A DNA stretch of 41,029 nucleotides. Source: Kiritimatiellia bacterium (GTDB taxonomy: Bacteria > Verrucomicrobiota > Kiritimatiellia > RFP12 > UBA1067). The translations under genes were made by a program, and so were the position numbers. Below the pieces are notes generated by a model. The model was given only the letters and a program-made list of their open reading frames with translations. It made no database searches and was not told the origin of the DNA. Shown in pieces: positions 7,742-15,604 of this stretch. Location of the stretch: contig JAFSTA010000129.1 in NCBI GenBank assembly GCA_017450695.1, forward strand, positions 1 through 41,029. The letters run 5' to 3'. Position 1 is the first letter of the stretch. Each line of letters starts with the position of its first letter.

Positions 7742-7762
7742 CTCCGCGCTCCTTTGCGGAGG
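7742..7762 (+). promoter_or_regulatory. Hairpin covering the methylase ribosome binding site
   Basis: CTCCGC (7742-7747) pairs with GCGGAG (7756-7761), burying the Shine-Dalgarno GGAGG (7758-7762). A second hairpin, GGGCGA-tta-TCGCCC (7723-7737), stands directly upstream. GGAGG has ideal 7-base spacing to the ATG at 7770, so folding would reduce methylase translation. Confidence 0.5.
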
Positions 7763-7769
7763 CATGACG

Positions 7770-8756
7770 ATGGGCGACGTAAAAGGACTTCACGCCGCAA
7801 AGAAGGCGAAGAAGGACGAGTTCTATACGCAGCGAGTCGATATCGAGAACGAATTAAGGCACTACAAGGCGCATTTCAGGGACAAGGTTGTCCTCTGCAA
7901 CTGTGATGATCCACGTCAGAGCGAGTTTTTCAAGTACTTTGCGGAGAACTTTGAGATGCTTGGTTTGAAACGCCTCATCGCTACCTGCTACAAGTCGCAG
8001 GATGTTGATCTCTTCTCGCAGGGCGACTGCGAACGGGCTATCTGCCAAATCTATGAGGGCGACAAGAACGGGAACATGATTGTCGATGATGACGAGATTG
8101 GCGTTCGCGAACTCAAGGGCGATGGCGATTTCCGGAGCGAGGAATGTATCGAGATCCTGAAGGAAGCGGACATCGTCGTTACCAATCCGCCATTCTCGCT
8201 CTTCCGCGAATACGTCGCGCAGCTCGTCCAGTACGGTAAGAAGTTTCTGATCATCGGTCATCAGAACGCCATCACCTACAAAGAGATATTCCCTCTCTTC
8301 AAAGGAAACAGAATCTGGCTCGGTTTCGGGTTCAAAGGGAATGCCGCCCATTTCCGTTCCCGCTATGAGGATACGGCGGTGGCATCGGATCACCGAGAAG
8401 GGATGATCCGAGTGTCTGGGGTCATGTGGTTCACCAATCTCGACATACAGAAACGTCACGAGATACTTCCCCTCTACAAGAAATATACACTGGCGGAATT
8501 CCCGAAGTACGACAATTATGATGCGATTGAAGTTTCCAAGTCTGCGGACATACCATGCGACGATTACGGCGTGATGGGCGTTCCAATCACATTCATGGAC
8601 AAGTACAATTCGGATCAATTTGAAATCATAGGATGTAGTGATAACGGCGCTGTTGCTGACGAATACAAATTACCACATTTTAAAAGTCATAATGAACCTT
8701 ACTTGAATGGTAAAAAAGTTTATAAGCGCATCTTCATCCGACGGAAACAGAAATGA
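7770..8756 (+). CDS. EcoRI-type adenine-specific DNA methyltransferase
   Basis: A 328-aa protein with the N-terminal signature of the EcoRI methylase family: HAAKKAKKDEFYTQ, then DIENELRHY (about residues 7-30). It also has the amino-methyltransferase motif IVVTNPPFSLF and the late block GVPITFMDKYN. The family methylates the inner adenine of GAATTC; the specificity here is inferred only from family membership. The length is close to that of M.EcoRI. The ATG at 7770 is chosen because GGAGG lies 7 bases upstream. An in-frame ATG at 7707 would add a signal-peptide-like stretch that makes no sense for this enzyme. No restriction endonuclease partner is visible nearby. GC is lower than in flanking core genes, suggesting acquisition. 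Confidence 0.88.
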   Translation: MGDVKGLHAAKKAKKDEFYTQRVDIENELRHYKAHFRDKVVLCNCDDPRQSEFFKYFAENFEMLGLKRLIATCYKSQDVDLFSQGDCERAICQIYEGDKNGNMIVDDDEIGVRELKGDGDFRSEECIEILKEADIVVTNPPFSLFREYVAQLVQYGKKFLIIGHQNAITYKEIFPLFKGNRIWLGFGFKGNAAHFRSRYEDTAVASDHREGMIRVSGVMWFTNLDIQKRHEILPLYKKYTLAEFPKYDNYDAIEVSKSADIPCDDYGVMGVPITFMDKYNSDQFEIIGCSDNGAVADEYKLPHFKSHNEPYLNGKKVYKRIFIRRKQK

Positions 8757-8789
8757 TATTCAAAACGACATACCCTCGAACTGCGAACG

Positions 8790-8809
8790 GGCGGTTGCAG
8801 CCGCCTTTT
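8790..8809 (+). terminator. Rho-independent terminator after the methylase
   Basis: GGCGG (8790-8794), loop TTGCAG, CCGCC (8801-8805), then TTTT. It lies 33 bases after the methylase stop and separates it from the next gene, which has its own promoter. Confidence 0.6.
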
Positions 8810-8824
8810 GCCTGAGGAATGTTG

Positions 8825-8853
8825 TTCCAACAGGCATGGGATTTTGGTACAAT
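8825..8853 (+). promoter_or_regulatory. Candidate promoter of the 872-aa surface protein
   Basis: TTCCAA (8825-8830) and TACAAT (8848-8853) are 17 bases apart. The -10 is embedded in TTTTGGTACAAT, the same extended form (TTTG/C-TA-N-A) seen at several other promoters in this window. The -35 is weak. Confidence 0.5.
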
Positions 8854-8874
8854 GCGGGAGAGAAGTGAAACGCG

Positions 8875-11493
8875 ATGAATCCGTATGACGCCATAGAAAC
8901 CTGCCGGGGCTGCCTGGTATGGGTCTGCGAGGGGACGCTTGCCGTCCTCGCGGTCGCCCTTTTTGTCGCGGTGATGCTGCGTACAGGGCGAGGGCTGGCC
9001 GCTGCGCTGCGCCGCAGGTTCTCGTCGCCGGGCGCCTCCGTGGCGTTCGCGCTCTGCCTGTACGCCGTCTGGTGCGGTGGCACGAAGCGTGGCGGAAATC
9101 CGCCTGGAGGCGGTGAGCCGCCGCCCGACAGGTCGGGAGGCGGACAGACCGTGACCATCACCGCCGAGGACATCGCGCGGGGGTGGCGGCTGGAGGGCGT
9201 CGCGACGAACGGCGCGGTCTCCTACGCGATGCCGTCGAACGGCGTCGAGTACGCGCGCTGGTCGCTGCGTGGCGGGCGCGAGACTCATTTCGCGCTGGAC
9301 CTCGGTGACTTCCGGTTCCCCGCCGGGACCGGCGTCGTGCGCCGCATCGATGTGCTTTCGGGCGGCGCAGTCGAGTCACTGCCGCGCAGCAGTCCGCCGT
9401 TGTTCTCGGTCTGTGCGGCGAGGGAATGGGCGTCGCTCGTGCCGGGCACTGGGCGTTTCTGGTGGACGGATGCAGAGGGCGGCGCGGCGAAACTGCTCAC
9501 GTGGGAGAACGTCTATGCAGGGCGCGATTTGACGGGACAGTACTCGGCGCAGGTCGAGCTGCGGGGGAACGGCGACTTCACGGCACGCTCCAACCACGTC
9601 GAGCGAGTCTTCCGCAGGGTACCGCCGTTCGACTGGGACGATGACGGGCTGGAGAACTCCGTTGATCCAGACCCGCTGGTCGCGGGACCTGACGCGCACG
9701 GCACGAACGCCGAGTGGTACAACAACGTCTGCTCGAACGTCTTCCTCGCCGCGGAGACCCCCGGCGGCGGAGTCGCCCTCTCCCCCCGCGCCCCGGACGT
9801 GAACACGAACGCTTACTACTTCGTCGATGTCGTGGTCTCGAACGGGCCCGCGCCTGTTTACTTCACCGCCGACGGTCCGTCGCGCCTCGGCGACCCGGTC
9901 ATCGTCGCGCGGGCGGGCGAGACGAACCGCGTGCCGCTGCTGATCGGCGCCACCTATGCGGTCTCGTCGGACGTGCCGGTCACCGTCAGCGCGCCTGCGG
10001 ACGCGGTCCTCTCTAGCGCCGCAGTCCCGTGGGGGGACGGGATCTCGATCAGCTGGCCGGCGGAGTCCGTCTTCGACCCGATGCCCGGAGCCTACGTGTT
10101 CTCCATGATACCGGAGATCCTGTCCGGTCGGTTCTCGTGGACGAACGGCTGCTGTATTACGGCGAGGGACAACGTCCTGCGGTTCAACTGCAACGGCGCA
10201 TGCGACTGCGGCGGATGCTTCGCGGCGGGGTCGTTCCTGTACGAGGGGTACGCCCTCCCGCTCGTGGTGCTCGGATGCGGGTGTCCGGGAGCTTCCCAGC
10301 AGGGCGGGCCGGGGACGAACGGCTGGGAGACTGGGCTTTCCGTCGGGCTCTCGCTCGAAAGGGACGTCGTGCTCTTCGAGGACGCCTACACGAACGCGCC
10401 GGGGGAGGCTGTCGCCAAGCAGGCGACGTTCTCGGAGATCGCGCTGGATTTCGCGGCTGGCGAGAATCCGGCGGTCGTCTCCCTCCTTGTCACGCAGGGT
10501 GCGGGGAAGATCGCGCTGCACGAAGGAAGCACGAACGGCCCCGTGGTGGCGGGCTGGATCACGAACCTCCCGGCGCGGGTGAGCGGGAGCCGCGTGTTCT
10601 ACGCGGAGGGGATGGAGCCGAGCGGTTCCATGCGCGACGTCTGCCTCCGGGCCGAGGTCCGCGACGCGGAGGAGTCCGCGCTGGCGAACAGATACATGAC
10701 CTCCGGAGAAATCGAGGTCTATGCCGTGGATCCGTTCCCGACGAACCATCACCGCCACGTCTTCGGACCGTTTGAGACGGTGGAGGTAAAGCGTTATCCC
10801 GCTGGTTTACCGCTCCAGCTCAACGGGATCCTTCCGTTTGACGGATTAAACACTTTAAGCAACGGCTGTATTTCCATTAGGGTTCCATCAAAAGCGTGTG
10901 CATTCTCTCTGAATGTCTGCGTCGGGGACAACAGTCTTGGTTTGCCTTTCCGGGTAATCGTGCCGTCGTCGGTTCTTAATGTGGATTGTGTACGGTTGCC
11001 TACGACAAACGAATGGCTGGATGTAATGGAATTGGAACCATTTGTCGAGGGGAACATTGGAGCCGCGCTTCACATCGACACTAGCCTTAGCCCGAAAACT
11101 GTTTCTTTTAAGAACATCATAATGATGGAGGGGCTTGCGAATGCGGTGGAGGTGCAGGGCTATTTCACCAATGCGGTCTTTCGAGGTTTAATTAACCATA
11201 ACATCAGGGCGGGAGCCTTTAGGAAGGCTAAAGTCATGGACGGAAACGTCATCGGGACTGGGGACAATCTTTGCATCGGCTTTAACCCGGAATATCTGCC
11301 TGGCAGCATCGAGAACGGAAGTTTTAAGCTTTGCATCCCCTTCTATTGGTTTGTGGAAAGTGAAATTGAAACGAACTTGCTCAGTTTCCTCTGGTCATAC
11401 AACGCAATTTACACGAACGCTGATATGGAAGTAGGCAAGTACGGTGTCGGTGCTAGACGCGGCACGAATGACTTTACGACATTCATACCTTGA
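8875..11493 (+). CDS. Large anchored surface protein with chimeric C-terminus
   Basis: An 872-aa protein. Two hydrophobic segments (about residues 20-36 and 53-67) are followed by a Gly/Pro-rich linker (about 70-90), suggesting an N-terminal membrane anchor with an exported body. An Asp-rich motif, DWDDDGLENSVDPDP (about 252-266), looks like a calcium-binding DxDxDG unit. A Cys-rich cluster lies at about 425-472 (CDCGGC, GCGCPG). From about residue 640 (10790) the base composition falls sharply: 72% GC in bases 10201-10260 but 50% in 10801-10860. The tail is therefore probably a later replacement. No known domain is recognised in the tail. The organisation resembles polymorphic effectors with swapped C-termini, but toxicity is only inferred. 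No strong Shine-Dalgarno is seen. Confidence 0.7.
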   Translation: MNPYDAIETCRGCLVWVCEGTLAVLAVALFVAVMLRTGRGLAAALRRRFSSPGASVAFALCLYAVWCGGTKRGGNPPGGGEPPPDRSGGGQTVTITAEDIARGWRLEGVATNGAVSYAMPSNGVEYARWSLRGGRETHFALDLGDFRFPAGTGVVRRIDVLSGGAVESLPRSSPPLFSVCAAREWASLVPGTGRFWWTDAEGGAAKLLTWENVYAGRDLTGQYSAQVELRGNGDFTARSNHVERVFRRVPPFDWDDDGLENSVDPDPLVAGPDAHGTNAEWYNNVCSNVFLAAETPGGGVALSPRAPDVNTNAYYFVDVVVSNGPAPVYFTADGPSRLGDPVIVARAGETNRVPLLIGATYAVSSDVPVTVSAPADAVLSSAAVPWGDGISISWPAESVFDPMPGAYVFSMIPEILSGRFSWTNGCCITARDNVLRFNCNGACDCGGCFAAGSFLYEGYALPLVVLGCGCPGASQQGGPGTNGWETGLSVGLSLERDVVLFEDAYTNAPGEAVAKQATFSEIALDFAAGENPAVVSLLVTQGAGKIALHEGSTNGPVVAGWITNLPARVSGSRVFYAEGMEPSGSMRDVCLRAEVRDAEESALANRYMTSGEIEVYAVDPFPTNHHRHVFGPFETVEVKRYPAGLPLQLNGILPFDGLNTLSNGCISIRVPSKACAFSLNVCVGDNSLGLPFRVIVPSSVLNVDCVRLPTTNEWLDVMELEPFVEGNIGAALHIDTSLSPKTVSFKNIIMMEGLANAVEVQGYFTNAVFRGLINHNIRAGAFRKAKVMDGNVIGTGDNLCIGFNPEYLPGSIENGSFKLCIPFYWFVESEIETNLLSFLWSYNAIYTNADMEVGKYGVGARRGTNDFTTFIP

Positions 11494-11511
11494 AAGGAAC
11501 AAAACGATGAG
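11459..11511 (+). repeat. 53-bp exact duplication, copy 1
   Basis: Bases 11459-11511 are identical to 14828-14880. The copy includes the last codons of the 872-aa gene, its stop, the ribosome binding site and the start of the next gene. Similarity continues into the signal-peptide codons of both downstream genes. Confidence 0.9.
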
Positions 11512-13096
11512 GCGAGGATTCACTTATACGGTAGTTGCGGTTATGCTTTTCGGTTTCTGCCGAGCCGAACAGGATGACATCATGGCGTCTTTTGAAAAGG
11601 CGTTGGCGGATCCGGATATCGTCGCATGCTGGAATGCCTTCTCGCCGTTATTGGGAAAGGCGAAGGCGGAAGGGTACTTCACCGATGCGCAAAAGTCCAA
11701 CGCGCTCCTGACCTTGGTCGCGGACCGAATCCTGGACAAAAGAATCAGCCCCGAAAATTCACTGAATGACAAGATGCGCTTTCGCGGCATGGAAAGCCTT
11801 ATGCGTGAAATCGTATGTTGTGACTCGATCGCACAGACGAATGTCTATTTCCTCAAGCTCGCGGATTATCTGGCGGGCGAGAAGATGATCTCGACTACCG
11901 ACTGGTGGGAAAAGGTCAAGCTCGCCAGAGAGAAAGATGAAGCCCTGATTGCCGCAGGGGAGATTCAGCCTCCGCCCGTTGTCACAGGAGGTCCATACAC
12001 TCCAAACCTGTCGGCACTCCGACAGGAGTATGACCATATCAGGGACTATAATCAATCGCTCTTCGTGCATCGTAAACGTGTTGCCGCCATCTTTGCCGAG
12101 CGGATGGAACAGTATCTGCGCTCCCTGAACGAAGAAGAAGCGGAGGGGTTCTGCAAGCTGTTCAGCAAACGGGCGGGGCTGACCGAGAAAGAGGAAGATC
12201 GCTTCTTCCCTGAAAGGGCCAAGAAGAAACAGGATGCGCCGCAAACGGGACAAGACCGCGTGGCGCAACAGGATGAGTTTCCCGACATCGGTATTGCCTC
12301 GTTGCCGTTTGATTTCTTAAGGCGGCGTCCCGATGAACCCCTACGGAGAGACGTTGGTAGCAGTGGACGGTATTGTGCGGGAAAAGAAGGCGGGGGGCGG
12401 AATAAACTCCATGCGCGGAACGGACGCTGCGGCGTCGATCAGGATGAGATCATGGAAGCCTTTAAAAAGGGATTGTCCGATCCTGACATTATCATTTGCC
12501 AGATTGATTGCGAGCCCCTTTTTCAAAAAGCGGAGAAAGAAGGTTTCTTTGCCGACACGAATCCGCACGGCGAGCTGTTGTCACTGGTTGCAGGTCGGGT
12601 ACTGGCAAACAGGATCAGTCAAGAAGACTGGAATGCTTGGGAGCGTTTTCACAGCATGGAGTACTTCATGAAGCGGATCGTATGTTTTGATGAGATCGCA
12701 CGGACGAACATCTACTTCCTCAAGCTCGCGGATTATCTGGCGGCTGAAAAAACGATTCCGACTCCCGACAAGGAGAAAGAATGGGAACTCGCCAAGAAGA
12801 AGGATCAGGCTTTGGCGGCTTCCGGGGTGAAAGAACGCCCTGTGGTTATTGTCAACCGCTATGTTCCCCCGAATGAACGCGCATGGTGGCAAAAGTACGG
12901 TCCTATCGAAAATTGGAATATTTGGGCGGGAAAGCATCGGCATGAGGTCGCATGGATCTTTGCTGAACGGCTGGGGCAGTATCTGCGTTCCCTGAAGAAA
13001 GAGGACGCCGAGGCGTTCCGCAAACTCTTCACCGAGCGGGCTAAACTGTCCAAGGAGGAAGAATCGCTTTTCTTCCCGCAGAAAGGAGGAAAATGA
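11507..13096 (+). CDS. Exported protein with two tandem copies of an unknown domain
   Basis: A 529-aa protein. A signal peptide (MRRGFTYTVVAVMLFGFCRA) is followed by domain 1 (about residues 21-250) starting QDDIMASFEKALADPDI. After a linker of about 55 residues, domain 2 (about 310-529) starts QDEIMEAFKKGLSDPDI. Both halves contain a REIVC/KRIVC stretch followed by YFLKLADYLA and end in YLRSL...EEA/EDAEAF. The domain recurs as the single-domain gene at 14876-15604. No known family is recognised; it is all-helical in appearance with conserved Cys. The chosen ATG has AAAGGAAC upstream. The linker looks like a decayed second signal region joined in frame. Adjacency to the chimeric surface protein makes an immunity or accessory role possible but unproven. 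Confidence 0.7.
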   Translation: MRRGFTYTVVAVMLFGFCRAEQDDIMASFEKALADPDIVACWNAFSPLLGKAKAEGYFTDAQKSNALLTLVADRILDKRISPENSLNDKMRFRGMESLMREIVCCDSIAQTNVYFLKLADYLAGEKMISTTDWWEKVKLAREKDEALIAAGEIQPPPVVTGGPYTPNLSALRQEYDHIRDYNQSLFVHRKRVAAIFAERMEQYLRSLNEEEAEGFCKLFSKRAGLTEKEEDRFFPERAKKKQDAPQTGQDRVAQQDEFPDIGIASLPFDFLRRRPDEPLRRDVGSSGRYCAGKEGGGRNKLHARNGRCGVDQDEIMEAFKKGLSDPDIIICQIDCEPLFQKAEKEGFFADTNPHGELLSLVAGRVLANRISQEDWNAWERFHSMEYFMKRIVCFDEIARTNIYFLKLADYLAAEKTIPTPDKEKEWELAKKKDQALAASGVKERPVVIVNRYVPPNERAWWQKYGPIENWNIWAGKHRHEVAWIFAERLGQYLRSLKKEDAEAFRKLFTERAKLSKEEESLFFPQKGGK

Positions 13097-13135
13097 ATAT
13101 GTTTGAAGGCGAGATCTTCCTAAATGGAGAACGAT

Positions 13136-13939
13136 ATGGACCTTAATAGATGCATGTTTGTTTTGATTTCCATGTTGACGCTTGTCATCCCGGTTGTGGG
13201 GTGCCGGGATAACGAGCGTACGTTATCGGAAATCATGACCGGGAAATTCGGAAAACTCCCTGTGGGGACAGAAGAACGCCTCCGCGAGGTTTCGGAAGGT
13301 CAGGAAGATATTTGGAGATTGTTCAGCCGAGTTCCTCCAAACCGGAGAAAAGAATTCATTGCCGCGTTGGCCGTGCGTTTTCGCAAACTGGAATTCGACG
13401 AACGTTCTTATGCCCTCCGCGCAGCCGCCCTGTCGGATTATTTTCGGATCGTTTCCGAATTAACCGACCGGTTCCGATTGACGGAGGATATTCAGGATAC
13501 AGCCTGGCGGTTCAAACTTGACGCACTGGACAGGGTGAACGAGGAAATCCGGCGATGCGAAAACGAACCGCCGGAAGGTGTGTACAGCATGGAGGAAATC
13601 GGTCGCGGTCCGTTCATGACGAAACAGTTGTATCTGGAATCGCTGAAAACCATGCGGTCGGATTTCATTTGGAGGGGGTTTGAGATGAACCCGTTTTCCT
13701 TATACTTCAAATCTCTTCCCGAAAAGGAGAAAGCCGACTGGCAAGGCAGGCTCAAGAAAGTCGCCCGGCGCGAGTTGTACATCTGGGATCCTGACAATCC
13801 AACCGTGGGGAAGCCAACCCTTGTTTCTGGAGGCTGTTTGAAATTCTTCGACGGCACGAACAAATGCGATGAATTTCTTGTTCCGATTAAAGGCGGGACA
13901 ATAAAAATGAGGCGAACAGAGAAATGGAAAAAAGAATGA
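13136..13939 (+). CDS. Hypothetical lipoprotein
   Basis: A 267-aa protein with a lipoprotein signal: a hydrophobic run ending LVIPVVGC, giving Cys23 as the lipidated residue. The remainder is charged and largely helical in appearance, with several RF/WRF and EKEKADW segments and a Lys-rich end. No family is recognised. GGAGA five bases upstream favours the ATG at 13136 over the in-frame ATG at 13124. A 17-codon open frame overlaps the previous stop (ATGA at 13093) and ends just inside this gene; it could couple translation. The stop overlaps a further ATG by four bases. Confidence 0.6.
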   Translation: MDLNRCMFVLISMLTLVIPVVGCRDNERTLSEIMTGKFGKLPVGTEERLREVSEGQEDIWRLFSRVPPNRRKEFIAALAVRFRKLEFDERSYALRAAALSDYFRIVSELTDRFRLTEDIQDTAWRFKLDALDRVNEEIRRCENEPPEGVYSMEEIGRGPFMTKQLYLESLKTMRSDFIWRGFEMNPFSLYFKSLPEKEKADWQGRLKKVARRELYIWDPDNPTVGKPTLVSGGCLKFFDGTNKCDEFLVPIKGGTIKMRRTEKWKKE

Positions 13940-13990
13940 CAATAATTTCCCGACTACTTTTACGCAATATTCGTTATCTTGGTGACCATG

Positions 13991-14005
13991 AAAGGAGGAC
14001 TGTGA
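13991..14005 (+). repeat. 15-bp direct repeat at a gene start
   Basis: AAAGGAGGACTGTGA occurs here and again at 14800-14814. The first copy supplies the Shine-Dalgarno and GTG start of the 270-aa gene; the second supplies its last codons and stop. The gene is thus bounded almost exactly by a direct repeat. Confidence 0.7.
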
Positions 14006-14814
14006 AGCATTCATTCACGAAAACCATTCTGCTGGTATCCGTATGCGCCTTTGCGTACGGCGCAAAGCCCGCATGGTGTGCAACGAATGACGTAGTGACT
14101 GCTGGGAACACAAATGAGACTTCCTGGACAATTTCGAAGGAAGGACACGAGATTGAGGAGTCTATTGCGAAGGCTCCAGAAGTGATCCTTTCCATGACCA
14201 ACAATGTCGAAGAGTACACTTCCATGATCTGTGAAAAAATCGTGAAGTGTCCCGTCCCTGAGACGCGATACCGTTATTTTCGTAAGCTTATGGAAAGTGC
14301 CTGTCAGGTGGATTTCGTGAAGATTGTAGAAAATGTACCCGAGGAAAAGATGCCGGATGAGTCAAATGGGTTCCTCATCTGGTCGGGTATGTACGGTGAT
14401 CCTAAATTGGGTGCGTTGTGGGACGCATATCGTCCACTAAGACGACTGGCTGATGATATATGGGAAAATCTTGCATTTACACGTGTGTCGACACCCTGCG
14501 CTGAACAGTTCGAGCCATATTTCAAGCTCATCGAAAAGTTGAAGACTGAGGAACGGAGACTGGAAAAATCGATACCATCGACAATCGAACATATTCGGGA
14601 AGAGGTGGAATTCGTGGCGGACCGTATAGAGTACCACTTTCATTTCCTTTATTTGCAGCATTTGTGTAAATCACCGGATCCCCAAGACCTCGCGCTTTTC
14701 AAGGCGAGGTTCGAGCGGGTGGTCGGCAGACCGGTCCGTTCATTGGATGAATACGAGGCTGACTCGCGGCGGAGGATGGACGAAATCATCAAGAGACGAA
14801 AAGGAGGACTGTGA
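14002..14814 (+). CDS. Hypothetical exported protein, GTG start
   Basis: A 270-aa protein from the GTG. A signal peptide runs KHSFTKTILLVSVCAFAYGA with cleavage around AWCA. The mature part is acidic and helical in appearance, with EESIAKAPEVIL and a C-terminal basic end RRRMDEIIKRRKGGL. No family is recognised. AGGAGG is only three bases from the GTG, but the upstream ATG of the longer frame would put 26 unrelated residues before the signal peptide. An alternative five-codon frame (ATG AAA GGA GGA CTG TGA) overlaps the start. GC is about 45% in 14161-14220, well below the flanking surface-protein genes. Confidence 0.55.
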   Translation: MKHSFTKTILLVSVCAFAYGAKPAWCATNDVVTAGNTNETSWTISKEGHEIEESIAKAPEVILSMTNNVEEYTSMICEKIVKCPVPETRYRYFRKLMESACQVDFVKIVENVPEEKMPDESNGFLIWSGMYGDPKLGALWDAYRPLRRLADDIWENLAFTRVSTPCAEQFEPYFKLIEKLKTEERRLEKSIPSTIEHIREEVEFVADRIEYHFHFLYLQHLCKSPDPQDLALFKARFERVVGRPVRSLDEYEADSRRRMDEIIKRRKGGL

Positions 14815-14827
14815 GATTGTGTCATGT

Positions 14828-14880
14828 GCGGCACGAATGACTTTACGACATTCATACCTTGAAAGGAACAAAACGATGAG
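14828..14880 (+). repeat. 53-bp exact duplication, copy 2
   Basis: Identical to 11459-11511. Here the fragment of the 872-aa gene's last codons is stranded between two small genes and no longer in a long frame, which shows the direction of the duplication: this copy is the derived one. Confidence 0.9.
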
Positions 14881-15604
14881 ACGAGGGTTCATTTATGCGG
14901 TAGTTGCGGTTATTCTGCTCGGTTTCTGCCGTGCCGAACAGGATGATATGGTGACGGCTTTTGAAAAGGCGTTGGCTGATCCGGACATTATTATTTGCGA
15001 GGAAATGGCCACACCGCTATTCAGACAGGCCGACAAAGAAGGATATTTTGCCAATACCTGCAAGCCGAACGAACTCCTAACTCGGATTGCCGATCAAGTG
15101 TTGGACAAAAGAATCAGCATCGGAGCTCCAATGGCTTGGGAACGCTTTAACAGCATGGAAAGTTTCATGCGCGAAATCGTATGTTGCGACGCGATCGCAC
15201 AGACGAATGTCTATTTTCTCAAACTTGCGGACTATCTTGCGTCGGAAAACTTGATATCAAAGACGAACCAGCTGGAAGAGATAACTTTTGCTCGGAAACA
15301 GGACAAGGCACTGGTTGATTCGGGCGCAATAAAGCTTCCGCCGATTATCATCGGTATGTATCCCCGAACTCCAAACCTTCGTGCGCTCTATAACAAGTAT
15401 CGACGAATCGACAGATGGAATCATACCGCAAAGAATCATCGGTATCATGTTGCGGGCATTTTCTCGGCTCCGATTTCTCGTTACCTGCGTTCCCTGAAGA
15501 AAGAGGACGCCGAGGCGTTCCGCAAACTATTTATTGAGCGGGCTAAACTGTCCAAGGAGGAAGAATCGCTTTTCTTCCCGGAAAAAAGAGAGGAAGGAAA
15601 ATGA
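14876..15604 (+). CDS. Exported single-domain paralogue of the 529-aa protein
   Basis: A 242-aa protein with signal peptide MRRGFIYAVVAVILLGFCRA and one copy of the domain beginning QDDMVTAFEKALADPDI. The 5' end is nearly identical to that of the 529-aa gene. The 3' end (for example 15485-15528) is identical over 44 bases to 12983-13026 in domain 2, while the middle is more diverged. The gene therefore has the outer ends of the two-domain gene, as expected from collapse or unequal crossing-over. Function is unknown. Its TGA overlaps the ATG of the next gene by one ATGA unit. Confidence 0.65.
   Translation: MRRGFIYAVVAVILLGFCRAEQDDMVTAFEKALADPDIIICEEMATPLFRQADKEGYFANTCKPNELLTRIADQVLDKRISIGAPMAWERFNSMESFMREIVCCDAIAQTNVYFLKLADYLASENLISKTNQLEEITFARKQDKALVDSGAIKLPPIIIGMYPRTPNLRALYNKYRRIDRWNHTAKNHRYHVAGIFSAPISRYLRSLKKEDAEAFRKLFIERAKLSKEEESLFFPEKREEGK

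Noticed and set aside
7707-7769. Signal-peptide-like N-terminal extension of the methylase
   Set aside because: In frame and hydrophobic, but a cytoplasmic DNA methylase needs no export signal. GGAGG is placed ideally for the ATG at 7770, and the family N-terminus begins there.
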